Source: Agaricus subrufescens (taxonomy: Eukaryota > Basidiomycota > Agaricomycetes > Agaricales > Agaricaceae). Taken from it: a stretch of 64,000 nt of DNA. Under the pieces are notes generated by a model. The model searched no databases and was not told where the DNA came from. It saw nothing but the letters and a program-made list of their open reading frames with translations. The stretch covers positions 2,666,001 to 2,730,000 of the forward strand of contig CM057058.1 in the NCBI GenBank assembly GCA_029945375.1. The letters run 5' to 3'. This document shows, piece after piece, positions 36,892-47,704 of the stretch (the stretch's first letter is position 1; each line of letters opens with the position of its first letter). The translations under genes and the position numbers were made by a program.

Positions 36892-37247
36892 ATGCCCAGC
36901 ATCCGAGTTCTTCGGGATATAAAAGCCCGCAAAGGGTTTGCCGCGAAAGAGATCGTGCGCCGAGCGTATCTATATATCGCTCGCAACGAAACTTTACCAC
37001 CTCAGCTACGTCATCGGGCGCAGCTTCAGCTCAACACCTTTGACCGATATTCTCGCCCGAGTACAGTGAAAAATCGCTGTATTGAGTCAGGAAAGGGTCG
37101 AGGTATTATTAGCGAGTTTGGGCTTTCAAGAGTAGGCTAAATCCCTCGGTTGTAGTCTCCATTCAGCTAACTGTTTCCTTTCAGTTCCAGTTTCGTCTGA
37201 AAGCCCGTAAAGGAGAGCTTAATGGCGTTCAAAAGGCATCGTGGTAA
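36892..37247 (+). CDS. MRP2: Mitochondrial small-subunit ribosomal protein uS14m
   Basis: A component of the mitochondrial 37S subunit head, homologous to bacterial S14 (yeast Mrp2). The ATG at 36892 gives MPSIRVLRDIKARKGFAAKE and YLYIARNETLPPQLRHRAQL. The family core TFDRYSRPSTVKNRCIESGK and GRGIISEFGLSR is clear. One 53-nt intron (37132-37184, GTAGGC...TTTCAG) joins FQFRLKARKGELNGVQKASW, the conserved C-terminus, ending TAA at 37245-37247. Total 100 residues, close to other fungal uS14m. It lacks the zinc cysteines of some bacterial S14, as expected. No separate presequence is evident. Confidence 0.94.
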
Positions 37248-37479
37248 TTGGTGTGTTATTTTGTTTCCGCGTGGAGGTAGCTGGGTTGGCTCATATTTTA
37301 ATAGTCTGCTATGGACAACCATAGTTTAGTAGGAGTACATCTCAATCTTACAGGTTATACACACATTTATTTTTTTTCGCCGCCGAAGAATAGAGTCAGT
37401 ACTAATAGTCATAAGATAAACTCTCAAATTCTAACAATACATATAGATATAGTCCGAGTGTATAGTTGTATTTATGGCA

Positions 37480-39276
37480 CTAAGAGTTGGCATCGCCGCC
37501 TGAAATGTCGCTCAGACGCAATTCAGCTTCTCCTCGTTCTTTCCGCCAACGGTTGGAGATGTTTAGGGTTGCTTGGTCTATAAGGAACCTAGAATACGGG
37601 TGTCGGTTCGTGATCCCATGCATGACACTAAAGGATACTTTACCCATATTTTCGGAGGAAAGGCTCACTGATCTCCCAATTAAGATGTGCCAATACGTCG
37701 TCACCATGTAGGACGATATTCTTACGGTAGTCGATAAGGCAGTCAGGCAGACTATAGCGAGCTACAAGCGAATTAGAGAAGGGCCGGAGGGGTAATGAGA
37801 TATTTACCGCGTAAAAGGACCATACGGTCTCTTAATTCTGGATGGAGAATATTATCCATGACACTTTCTGTAGAGCATATTAGCCGATGCGGGAGAGCAA
37901 CCGATGAGAGCCAGATGGAATACATACCATGTGGAACCGTTCTAAAGAAAAGCGTCGGTAAATTCATCAGCGCTACCGAGAGTATGACTCACTTTTGAAC
38001 AAGCGTTGGCCGCAAAGACAATGGCAAACAATAGTTAGGATTGCGCTTGAAGTTGTCAAGGTGATATCTCAGGGAGAGATGAATAACGTTGGATATCAGA
38101 CTGAAGTCAGTTGACGCTCACTGGATGAGTTTATAAGCTTCATTTTTGTTAGGATCGTCGTCAGTCTCCAATTCGTCTGAATCACTATTGGTGTTGGATT
38201 CGGCTTGATGTTGAGAAGCAGTTCTCGACGACGACGTATTGAATGGCATTGTTGAGAGTGGTGATTCCATCGTCATGTTGACATTGGACATATATGAATG
38301 CGGATAAGCAGAATTGTTGGAGACGGTGGCGTAGGAGGAAGAGGCGCTAGCTGGAGAGGATTGCTGCATATATAGGGGGGAGGCGTTTGTTGGACGTATA
38401 AGATCGGAAAACATGGCGGCACCATCTTGGGACCGAGTGTTAGGACTGTAAGCATTTGACATAGAGTAGGCAAGAAGAGGGTAGCCATTGGCTTGGTCGC
38501 GTTCAGTTTCATCACTCCTTGGTTTTTTGCGGCTGCTTGCGGAGTCGTCTTCGCTGGGCCGTTTCTGGCCAGAAATCTGAGAACTGGAAGAACTTGCCTC
38601 GCCAGAAACACCGAGGCGTTTGCGACGCTGATGGCTCTCCCATGCAGTATCTGTCTCAGATTTGTTGACAAAGCTGTTGAAGTCGCCAGATTCCCAGCCA
38701 ATCTTGGGCAAAATACCGCCAACGCCGTCTCCGATAAAACCAGCTAGACTACGGATTAGGCCCCGAAGGGTGTGATTCTCGGCCATGAGGTCTTGGTGCA
38801 GGTGTTAGCCGTTTTTGGAGCGCCGGTGACAGAAAAGAACCTGCCTTTCAAAATATTGCGCATCTCTCCAATGGCCTCATCCTTTCCTCCAGACAGGATC
38901 TCCACACGCGCTTCTAAATCACGAATCTGCGGTGGAGTCAGGGATTGTGTGAGTGATCGCAGGAGAGAACAGCAGACCCTTTGTTGCTTCCTGAGACGAA
39001 ACTCGCGTTGGGCTATGCGGTTCTGGTCGCGGCGGGCGGCCTGAGAGCTGCAGACAGAGGTGAGAGGTGCGGGGGGCAGGAGGGGCAGGAGAGGACGGTA
39101 CTTTGGGTTTTTCTTTCTGCCCGGCTTGCTTGGGGGGTTGGAGTGGTCGTCGGCATCGAATTCGATGTCAGAGTCCTGGCGAAAAGAGGTCTGTGCACGG
39201 CTGGGCGGTTTGTCAAACGGCTTACATCAAACTCGCCGGACACACTGCGCTGTCTCGCTGCTTTTGTATCGGGCAT
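37480..39276 (-). CDS. bZIP transcription factor (YAP-like basic region) with DUF3425 domain
   Basis: A DNA-binding regulator. The ATG at 39274-39276 begins [17 protein letters not shown], spliced to [20 protein letters not shown] and KKNPK. The basic region [20 protein letters not shown] carries the N..AQR.FR pattern of the Yap/Pap1 group, and is followed by a short zipper ([15 protein letters not shown] ... [12 protein letters not shown]). A linker rich in Ser, Asn and Tyr has the basic patch [17 protein letters not shown] 54-nt intron (GTGAGC...CCTGAG) leads into the DUF3425 part: [51 protein letters not shown] and [20 protein letters not shown], ending GGDANS at TAG 37480-37482. Seven or more introns. 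Its start lies 99 bp from the stop of RPB12 on the same strand. Confidence 0.88.
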
Positions 39277-39375
39277 GAGGGGTAAATGAGCTTACGAAGG
39301 CGGCAGGCCCGCCCCTCGGCTGTATGCCGGTACAAACAAGGGTCAACAACAAAAATGTACGCCCCTCTCCTCCGT

Positions 39376-39681
39376 CTACCGCGCCTCGAACTGCACCACT
39401 GCATCCGGTCAACACATGAATATCAGCTTCTCGTCGACGCCACTCACTGCGCGTCGTCCGCTTCTTGTACATGATTCGGTGCCCGCACTCCCTGCACCGG
39501 ATCGGCTCGCGGGACTTGATCTCGTTTTTCGCGCCACAGTCTGCATGCCATCAACGGTCGCACGCAAACATGCTCGCGGTGACTGACCTGCACAGATATA
39601 CTCCAGATCCTGCCGCGGTGGGGGATTGTATGCGCCACTGTTACCGTAACCACCCATATTAGTCGTCTGTTGCTGGTTCAT
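39376..39681 (-). CDS. RPC10: RNA polymerase I/II/III common subunit RPB12 (ABC10-alpha)
   Basis: The smallest zinc-binding subunit shared by all three nuclear RNA polymerases. The ATG at 39679-39681 starts [20 protein letters not shown], a Gly/Asn-rich leader, then [20 protein letters not shown] and [20 protein letters not shown], ending QFEAR at TAG 39376-39378. The four zinc cysteines are in C..C and C..C pairs. Two introns (GTCAGT...ATGCAG and GTGAGT...ATGCAG) interrupt the gene. About 69 residues, the usual size. The orthologue in yeast is called RPC10 or RPB12. Confidence 0.95.
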
Positions 39682-40125
39682 GGTGATTGCAGGGACCAGG
39701 AAACTGTTGTCGCGTGTTTGGTCGTTGCTCAGAGCTATCGCCTCGAAACACACTGCTCTTCGCCACCGTTGCTGGCCGTATCCTCGCAGTTTCCCCTAGA
39801 CACCACCTTGAATTGAGTCCCGCAAGCATCTGCAGACGACACACATTGCAGCCCCTAATTCAACTCTCGCCATCACCATGCACCGCTCGGCTGACATTCC
39901 AGAATAAGCAACATATATCTCCTTGCCGACAGCAGTCTTCACGACAATGGATCGTTCAAGAGTATGATAATTGCAACGGATCCATAGTCGTGACGACACT
40001 ACCGTGGGCTGTTTCCAGGGCATTCACTTTATATGCCCCTCTCGGTTCGAATCAGCTTCTTTCGAGGTTGCCCGTTTCCCCCAACATCCACCTACCTCAT
40101 CCCTACTCATATTCCTTCTCCGTCA
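39682..40125. promoter_or_regulatory. Divergent promoter region, RPB12 and Ser-rich hypothetical
   Basis: A 444-bp divergent gap. No clear TATA box on either strand. The right-hand 93 nt are open in the frame of the downstream gene (from an ATG at 40033), so its N-terminus might begin earlier. CT-rich stretches just before 40126 are typical of fungal leaders. Confidence 0.45.
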
Positions 40126-40943
40126 ATGACACCCCTCCCTTCTTTCATTGAGCTTATGGAATCCCTCGGTCTCGAACATCGTCACTCTCCTTCGCCCGAT
40201 CTTTCGCCCTCTCCTTCCCCAGAATCAAATTCTCCCTCCTCGTCTCCTCCCATTGGCGGTACAATGGTACCAAGGAAGACAAGATCAAGCCCGTCCTTCA
40301 AAGACCTACCCTCTCGGCGCCAAACCTCAAGATACTCTCCCTACTCGGTCAGCTCGCGTTCATTAAATTATTCACTATTATTAACCTCTATCGCACAGCC
40401 ATCTAGTCGACGAGGGAGTACATCGTCGTCCTCCGAATCTGAGTGCACCAAGCAGGTAGACACAATTAATCATTGTTTGAACACGATTCTCACGATCGAC
40501 AGCAACTTGCATCACCTGCATCATCTCTCCGCGCCCGGAGGTCGCGTAACCGACTCACCGTTAATGTGTACGGTTCCACGTCCGACCTTCCAGCCTACAC
40601 CCCCATCTCCAGCTACGTCCGTCGCAAGACCCCCGGAGCTTCCCCAACTTCCCCAACCTTCCCCCGCCATACAGGATATGAGTCCGTGGACATCACACTT
40701 CCCATGGTGCCTTCCTTTCCCAACTCGGCCAGCACTGATTCTTCATTTCCAAAAACCCCTCAATCAGAAGCCATCTCATCGCCCTGTCTCACAGAAAAGT
40801 CTGTGATTATCACTGAGATTGATGAGATTCGGTCTCCGAAAAGCTACCGCCCGTGGCATACGGGCGTCAGACTTTCGACACCGCCTTGCTCAGCGGGTAT
40901 TGGTGAAATGAGTCGTCGTCGCCTCATTCCCCATTTTGCCTAA
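40126..40943 (+). CDS. Hypothetical Ser/Pro-rich protein
   Basis: Two exons, about 258 residues. The ATG at 40126 gives MTPLPSFIELMESLGLEHRH, followed by a run of Ser-Pro repeats. A 45-nt intron (GTAGAC...CGACAG) joins CTKQ to QLASPASSLRARRSRNRLTV. The second exon reads GSTSDLPAYTPISSYVRRKT and ends RRRLIPHFA at TAA 40941-40943. There is no transmembrane segment or known domain; it looks disordered with many SP/TP sites that could be proline-directed phosphorylation targets. The N-terminal hydrophobic LPSFIELMESLGL is the most ordered-looking part. Function unknown. Confidence 0.7.
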
Positions 40944-41359
40944 CAACCAACTTAGGCCACCTTCACCCCGTGAATTCCACCGTCTCCCACTGTGTTTTAT
41001 CCTTATTTGTTGCCTCGATCCCATGGACCTTTTCAGGACAATGTAAAGTTGATATTCAATGTACCGGAGATCTCAAGCCTGCATCTTATTTTATCTTTCC
41101 TGTTGCCCAACGACTGCAATAGGTCGGTCGTCGCGATCTTACATTCCTTTGATGCAGTCGTTCCCTTCCATAGCCATCTTTCGGCACCATTCGTCGCTAG
41201 GATATCGTTCCTGTCACTACTCGGACTTTTTTTGTTTGAATTGCCTCATCTATATCCATGTTTAACGATGGTAAAAATAGAAGGGCCTGTCTGCTAATCT
41301 CTTACCCAATGTGCACTTGTCATTGTTCAGGGGATGCGACAAAGGTACAATACAATACA
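40944..41359. other. Convergent gap with 3' untranslated regions
   Basis: About 416 bp between the stop of the Ser/Pro-rich gene and the stop of the GPATCH11-like gene. No coding or RNA feature seen; expected to hold both 3' ends. Confidence 0.5.
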
Positions 41360-42711
41360 TCAGTCGTGATCGTCTTCTTCAGGTCCCGGACATTGCTCCG
41401 TGAGCTCTTCTTGATTGTCGTACTCGGTGCCACAATAAAAACAATACGCATATGTGGTTCGAAGATAAGATAGTGTCAACTGAAGTCTGTCCTGGGGCTG
41501 CATAAAAGGACTAGTATATCAGCACTCCGCAAACAGGATCAAAGAAGACATGTAAAACGCACCCCTAGCCGTAAGAACTGGACCACTTCCTCTAGGAAAT
41601 CAGGATCATATACTGAGTTTAACTCAGTTAATTCTTTATCTTTCCCTGAAGTTCCAGTGGAAACGGTAGTTTTGACACCGCCTTCCTCGTCTTCTGCATC
41701 CTCGTCTAATTGTGGCAAAGTAATTAGTGCATCTGTCTGCATTTGTTTCTTCAATCGCTCCTCAATTGGCTCGTTCGTAGATGCCAAAAAATCGTTTTCT
41801 TGATGTAGCGCGAGAGATTCCACCAATCCATTGGGGAATGACTCTGGTATGTTGGGGTTTAGCCACAAGACATTCAACTAACAACGAATATACACCTTTA
41901 ACGCCAGTAAATCACGAAAGAAAAAAATACGCACTGTTTTGCCTGCCTTCTCGTCCAAAGTAACACAAGTCCGTTGAGCAGGTCCTAAATTTCAAAGAAG
42001 AAAAATCAACAAGAAAACTCAACAAAAAATCATGCACCATCTAAAAAAAAAACATTCACCTAGCCTATTTTCCGCTTTCCGCTCCTCATACTCTTGTCTA
42101 GCACGATCCCGAAACGATCTATGTGTCGCCTCTTCTTCCATCTTCGCCATCTTCGCGATCCGATCCTGCAATCCAGGAGAACGAGCTCGCTTCATAGTTC
42201 CTATACCCTTCTTTCCTAATATCACCATAAGAGAGGTGTAAAAGGCGTGACACAGAATAAATCACCTACCAGACCACTCGTTCAACGGTATAGGCTCGGC
42301 CTTGCGCAGAAGAGGTGAAGGTGTCCTATGAGAATCCACTGTTGTTTGCGAGACAACATTGGCGCTGGCAAGAGCCCCCAAGTCTTGGTCAGTTGAGGGA
42401 CTTTTGGTTTCCCGACCGAGTGACTGGCCAGGCTTGAAACCCATCTTCATCATCATAGCAAGAGCCTTGTTTCCAGAGCTGAGACCAGCCTGTTCGTCTT
42501 CTTGGGCTCTCTCGAATAAACTTTTACTCAAGCCTTCTTCTCTTGCCTCGAGTTCCCTCTGGCGTTTGCTCTTGATCCGGCTGTCCATGTTTTTGGCATG
42601 CGACTTGTTCAGAGCCTGTTTTCTGAGCTGGGAGTATGTTTTCGTGGGCGAGGCATCTTTGGCTGGTTCTGCAAGGAACTTATCCGAGAGATAGTCGTCG
42701 TCGTCGGACAT
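41360..42711 (-). CDS. GPATCH11-like G-patch protein with DUF4187
   Basis: A nuclear G-patch protein resembling metazoan GPATCH11 (CENP-Y). The ATG at 42709-42711 starts MSDDDDYLSDKFLAEPAKDA, then TYSQLRKQALNKSHAKNMDS and a charged helix. The G-patch is SSGNKALAMMMKMGFKPGQS with LGR following. After splices come RARSPGLQDRIAKMAKMEEE and RDRARQEYEERKAENRL. The C-terminal DUF4187 reads YAYCFYCGTEYDNQEELTEQ followed by CPGPEEDDHD and TGA at 41360-41362, the family's typical end. G-patch proteins commonly activate DEAH helicases, so an RNA-processing role is likely but not shown. About five introns; the middle exons are short. An in-frame ATG at 42741 is possible. Confidence 0.9.
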
Positions 42712-42983
42712 CACAGGCGAGGCTAAATTTGGATCAATCACACGGCATGAATTAAGGTATCCATTGATCCAACCACAAAAACAGAATCGTTAAGGGTCCT
42801 ACAACGAGACTGCCACTACAAGTTACGACTAACAATAACATCACCAGAACACACGCTACTCGTGCAAAGGTGAAATAAGTGAACAGCGCTCAACGGTCAT
42901 ATCAGAAAACATAACGGAACATGAGAATGTGAGGCACAGGCGAGTATTAAGGTCATGTAAGGCATTATAGGGAGCTATGGTCA

Positions 42984-44123
42984 TTAGGCAGCGGCGGGGA
43001 CGGGGTTCGCAGCTTCGTTATCAGCAGGATTGGCTTCATCAGAGGTATCTTCGTTGACAGTGTTCACAGCAATCTTGACGGCAATCGCGCGGCCACTGAC
43101 TTCCTTGCCCCCAAGGACCTCGATGGCCTTCTTTTGCTCCTCTTCACTGCCGACGTCAACAAAGCCATAGCCCTTACTCTTCCTGGGATGACCCCAGCGA
43201 CGGCGGACAATACGAGCTGAAATGACGGTGATTCCAACTTCAGTGAACAATGAGGACAAGCCCTCATCGTCAATATTGAAGCCAAGGTTAGCAACGAAGA
43301 GCATAGTCTTGGAGGGTTCGCCGACTGGGTCCTGACCGACCGGACGGGGGGGACGGGAAGCCTTGAATTTACGTCGCGGTTTCTTGGTAGCAGGGGCAGC
43401 TTCGGTGGCAGCATTTTCCTCGGCATTGGGCATCGGTTCAGCTTCACCAGCTCCTTCGAACTTGGCCTTGGCCTTGCGCTGAACAGAGGGAGCTTAGTCC
43501 TCGTCTAGACGTGAATAAATGCGGCACCTACGGCAGACTTCTTCTTCTTCTTGGGTTTGGAGACCTCGTCGGTACCCGCAGGGGCGTCTTCGGCTTTGGG
43601 TACCTCGCCATTTGCCTCTGCTTCAGTGACTTCACCGGGAACGGCCTTACCGCCACGCCTGCCGGGCCTCCTCTTCGGCTTACGCTCTTTCCTCTCTTTT
43701 TGATCGGCGGGCTTGGCTATTTCAATAATCACTGGGCGACCATCAAGCTCCTTTTTGTTGAGCGCATCAACTGCCTTCTGTGCAGCCTCTTCAGAAGTCA
43801 AGGCGACGAATCCATACCCTGCGGAGCGTTGGCCACGCATGATAACTTGGACGGACAAACTGAGCGCATACAGGCACTTGAGCGACGTGACTGGGGCTGT
43901 GCACAAAAAAACTTACACATCGCCAATGACAGGGTCAAAGAAAGCCTTCAGCCCTTCATCCGTGGTGGAATACGCAAGATTGCCAGCAAAAACCTGACAA
44001 GAGGATGAGGTGAGCGAGGAGCGTACAGACGAAGGATCAGCATACCTTGAAGCCGGGGGTCTCTTCCTGCGTAGTCGGAGGCACGCCATTCTCGGTGACT
44101 AGGGCGGCTTGGGCATCAGACAT
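42984..44123 (-). CDS. Two-RRM RNA-binding protein (Rnp24-like)
   Basis: From the ATG at 44121-44123 (MSDAQAALVTENGVPPTTQE) the protein reads into a first RRM: the end of RNP2-type FAGNLAYSTTDEGLKAFF, then MRGQRSAGYGFVALTSEEAA (RNP1) and VDALNKKELDGRPVIIEIAK. A linker rich in Lys/Arg/Glu follows (KPKRRPGRRGGKAVPGEVTE and a KKKKK run). The second RRM has KTMLFVANLGFNIDDEGLSS (RNP2) and KSKGYGFVDVGSEEEQKKAI (RNP1), ending with an acidic/Ala tail, NPVPAAA, at TAG 42984-42986. Three or four introns. The layout (two RRMs around a basic linker) matches small fungal RNA-binding proteins such as fission yeast Rnp24. RNA targets unknown. Confidence 0.86.
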
Positions 44124-44584
44124 GGTGAACTCGTTGAAAGGGTGAAATTGTAGTGGGGGGTGGATGAACTTGTTGAACCGGTTTCTTCGTGTCAAACTTG
44201 AAGGTTGAAAAAAAAGGGCATATGAGGCGAAGAGGCTTAAGTAGCCAAACAGAGGACAACTTTTTCCGGATCGGGCAGTGTCGCCATGGCAGTTGTGGCC
44301 GCACGACCCAGACACGTTGCTGGCAGGGCGCGCGCATGTTCTGCGACGTAACCAGGCCGTATGTTTGTCATTTCAGTCCAGCCCTGACAGACAAAGACAT
44401 CCACGGCAACACAATGTCCGTGCGTATCTCCCGGGAAATACCGAGCCCGGACTACAAGACCGCTCGCAAAATACTCGCTTGGCAACCGCTTTTTTCTTCC
44501 TCCCCGCCGCAGCCTCCGCACGGGCCCTCATTCATTCTTTCATCCCACATTCCTTCTACCCGCTGCACGTAAAAAATCCTGACC
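44124..44584. promoter_or_regulatory. Divergent promoter region, RRM protein and GH128 glucanase
   Basis: A 461-bp gap between divergent starts. No strong TATA element; pyrimidine-rich stretches near 44490-44560 precede the glucanase start. No RNA gene or repeat seen. Confidence 0.4.
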
Positions 44585-45778
44585 ATGGCTGTCGCCAAAT
44601 TACTCAATCTTCTAGCTATTTCCTGCCTAGCCGTCATCGCGTCTTTCGGCCCTGTTCCCGTTTCAGCCCTCTCGGTTGACTCGGCTCACGTTGTGCGCCG
44701 TGATCACCACGTTTTGGCCGCACAGAAGCGTGGCAATTCGTCGAAGCGATGCAAGCCTCGTTCTGCTGCCCCTACCCCTAGCCCTGCACCCACGAGTTCA
44801 CAGAAGCCTGATCCTAAGCCCTCTTCGTCTAAAACTGTTGCTAAGCCTGCCCCGACTTCCTCTGGCGGTGGTGGCGGCGGTGGAAGCGGTGATCGCAAAG
44901 TCGGTATTGCGTTCTCTGGGAGCGAAGAGAATGATATCGTCCAATTCTGGTCTCATAAAACCAAATAGTAGGTGCTCCAGCGTTTTTGACAGACATGGTT
45001 GTCACCGATTTCTTTTTGTTCTTCAGTTATTACACATGGAGTTCCTGGTGCATCGACGCCGCTGACAAGGTTGGCTTTGACTGCTGCCGCATGCTGTGGG
45101 GCGACAAGCAGCTCGACGAGTTCACCAAGAATACCAAGCCCGGCAAAGGCAACTGCGCCATGGGTATGAACGAGTATGTGTGGCGTTTTGACAAGCCTAT
45201 ATAGTCTCATCGTATTTCGCAGGCCCAATGAACCCAGTCAGGCCAACATGTCCCCTCAAGCTGCTGCCGCCCTCTGGAAGAAATACTTGGAACCCCTTAA
45301 GGATCAAGATCCAAATTATACTCTTGTCAGCCCTGCTTGTACGAACGCCCCCTCCGGCAAGACTTGGATGCAAGAGTTCTTCAAGGCCTGCGTTGGCTGT
45401 CGGATAGATGTCTTGGCGTTACACATCTATGGTACTAGTGCGCAGGACTTTATCAAATATGTTGAGGACATGCATTCTACCTTTGGTCACACTGTTTGGA
45501 TTACCGAGTTTGCTTGCCAAAGCTTCTCTGGTCAAAAACAATGCAGTCAAGATGAGGTCTTTGCATACATGAAAGAAGTCACTGGCTTCATGGATGGTGC
45601 TAGTTATGTTGGCCAATACTTTGCATTTGGTAAGTGCATGAGTCGAACTAGATAATGAATATATGTTTAAATCTTTACAGGTGCCTTGCGAAACATGGGC
45701 AATGTCAACCCGCTTGACCGGTTGATGAGTTCCAGCGGCCAGCTCACAGCCCTCGGTGAACTCTACATTGGCAATTAG
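44585..45778 (+). CDS. Secreted GH128 endo-beta-1,3-glucanase
   Basis: A glycoside hydrolase of family 128 (the 'Asl1' type found in shiitake), which cuts beta-1,3-glucan of the fungal wall. The ATG at 44585 opens a signal peptide (MAVAKLLNLLAISCLAVIAS) and a likely KR processing site. A Ser/Thr/Pro/Lys-rich linker and a glycine run follow. The catalytic part starts DRKVGIAFSGSEENDIVQFW and KYYYTWSSWCIDAADKVGFD. The acid/base Glu is in MNEPNEPSQANMSPQ, and the nucleophile Glu in HTVWITEFACQSFSGQKQ; HIYGTSAQDF and FFKACVGCRIDVLALHIYG are typical. The end LTALGELYIGN stops at TAG 45776-45778. Four exons, about 340 residues. Likely role is wall remodelling or autolysis; no GPI signal is visible. 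Confidence 0.92.
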
Positions 45779-46074
45779 GACCGTTCTATAGTTGAGACGC
45801 TTAGAATGTTAACGTTCATCCCATATACCCCTGTTACAGCCTACCACCTACCGTACTTGGAGCTGGTGCTTCGATTTCTACAGACTACTTGTTAACATAT
45901 GATGGATTGCATCGATACTGGTTATCTATGTGTTCGTTCGAGTTGCTGTGCAATACTAGATGGATTCAATTGGCCGATAGTTGTCATTTGATATTTTCTC
46001 GTGTTTTGCCGGTTGTCTGGGAAGATGTGCGGCGAGACTGGCGAGCTGCCCCTGTGTAACTCAGCTTCTCGAAG

Positions 46075-47299
46075 ATGGTCAGGCACCTTCCGCCCTCCGT
46101 CAAGCATTTGCTCAGCCTGCGGAACCCTCACTCCTACCCCAGTCCTCCTCTGCAGAGACTCAATGATGCTTTCGCAAAGACGTTCCGGGATGCACAGTTG
46201 AAAAAGGCCGAGACGGGTTGGCTCGTGTTAACGGTCGGTCTTTATCTACCGCTATTAACAGGGAGTACTTAGTGATATAGACATGCACCCTGCTCACAGC
46301 CAACCGTCCTTCGACTGTAGGGCATCTTTATCGCTTCGTCAGCCGGGGCGTGGAGAAGAACGGCCATTTTCATCTTCCAAGTGCAGTGAATAAAGCGGCT
46401 CTCATGCGGGAATCAGCCCTGAAAAGTGTCATCTTCGTGGGCGTTCCCCGCGTGTGTCATTACATTTTTCTCGTCTAGGCAACGTTGCCTCATGTACTTA
46501 CTTTCCAGGTTATTCTTTCCCTGGCCGCGTTGCACGAAGCTCTAGAGGACGAAGTCAAGCAGTCGCTGAGAACGCAGTCGTACAGGTCCGTGTCTTCCGC
46601 CAGCCATGTTTTAGCGTGGTAATTAACCCGGCGGACTATGGAATCTAATCTCGTACTCCATCTCGTCACTCATTAGAACCGCAACTCCCGAGAACATCGA
46701 ATCAACGGTGAAGCGGGGAAGAAGCCTCTGGAATTCGATCTATGCGCCGCATGCAGATAAACTCCACGACAAATTAGGGTCCTATCATCCGGATTTTATT
46801 TGTAAGTACACGTTCCAACAATCTGACGTTTTCCTTCCAATTCCAGCCCTATGGAAGGCATTTTTCGGCCGATCTGGATTCTAGGCCACTTACCCGAGTT
46901 TTTTGAGCGATCTTTGTTTACTAATCTCTCCTCTCTTCTTCCTTTTTTTTCTCAGCGTTTATAATCCAGAGTTATGGAACGATCCTTGCACCTTTGTCAG
47001 GAAAAACTAATACATACACGGAAAATATCAGCTCGGGGGATCTCAACCAAGGTAATCTCAGTCGTGCCTTGGGTTCCGTTGTTGGGATCGCAACTCTCCG
47101 CTCGGAAGGAAGAGTCGGACCTCAACTGGTCAGCCACGTGTTCGGCTTGCTAAAGGCCCGGTATACGGAAGGACAGAATGAAGAGGATGCGTGGCTTTCG
47201 ACAGATGAAGGAACTGAATGGGTCATTCGAACCGTGGATGAAATTTTCGATGTCGTCTCATCAGAAGGGAAGGATGATCGCATGCAAGTGAAATTATGA
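46075..47299 (+). CDS. AhpD-like / carboxymuconolactone decarboxylase-like protein
   Basis: Five exons give a protein of about 275 residues in the fungal AhpD-like group. The ATG at 46075 starts MVRHLPPSVKHLLSLRNPHS; exon 2 (TCTLLTANRPSTVGHLYRFV) follows an intron ending at TGATATAG, and exon 3 reads VILSLAALHEALEDEVKQSL. Exon 4 (TATPENIESTVKRGRSLWNS) runs into YAPHADKLHDKLGSYHPDF, and the last exon has FIIQSYGTILAPLSG and GSVVGIATLRSEGRVGPQLV then SHVFGLLKARYTEG. The end is DRMQVKL at TGA. The helical fold of AhpD is recognisable, but the redox CXXC of true AhpD is absent, so peroxidase activity is doubtful. Some fungal homologues are reported as mitochondrial; function here is unknown. Confidence 0.74.
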
Positions 47300-47704
47300 A
47301 GCGAGGTTGGTCGGGTGACTTTATCCCCTGCAAGGTGCAACTCTGTAGCTCCCTGTGCATTAGATTAGCCCATTAGTCGAATTTACCTCACCTTGATTGC
47401 ACTTGTGGCACATGAGACTAAAGATTACGCATTGCAGATGGCTTTCTCAGATCTCTTCACATCTTCACATTATCGATGAGAGCAGGCGCCAAAATATTCA
47501 ATATATTATCTCGGACTCGGAAGCTCCATCTTTGTCCAAGTGTGTCCACAATAAATTTGGCAGATTTAATTCATATAACGTCATTCATTTCAGCGAGAAA
47601 CCATCGACGGTGATGAAGATGACTATCATACAGAAGTCCAAACTAGTAAGAATACACGAAACACTAAAACCGCGCATAAGAAAACCCAGATATATGAAAG
47701 AAAT
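47300..47704. other. Convergent gap with 3' untranslated regions
   Basis: About 405 bp between convergent stops. AT-leaning; nothing recognised apart from expected 3' ends. Confidence 0.5.

Noticed and set aside
38097..38118. A 21-nt 'intron' after the bZIP linker exon
   Set aside because: Too short for a fungal intron; a 54-nt intron using a later CCTGAG acceptor gives the expected DUF3425 sequence.
40040..40060. GGTTCGAATC, a T-loop-like string
   Set aside because: The flanking bases do not form a 5-bp T-stem, and no tRNA body is present; it lies in a gene leader.
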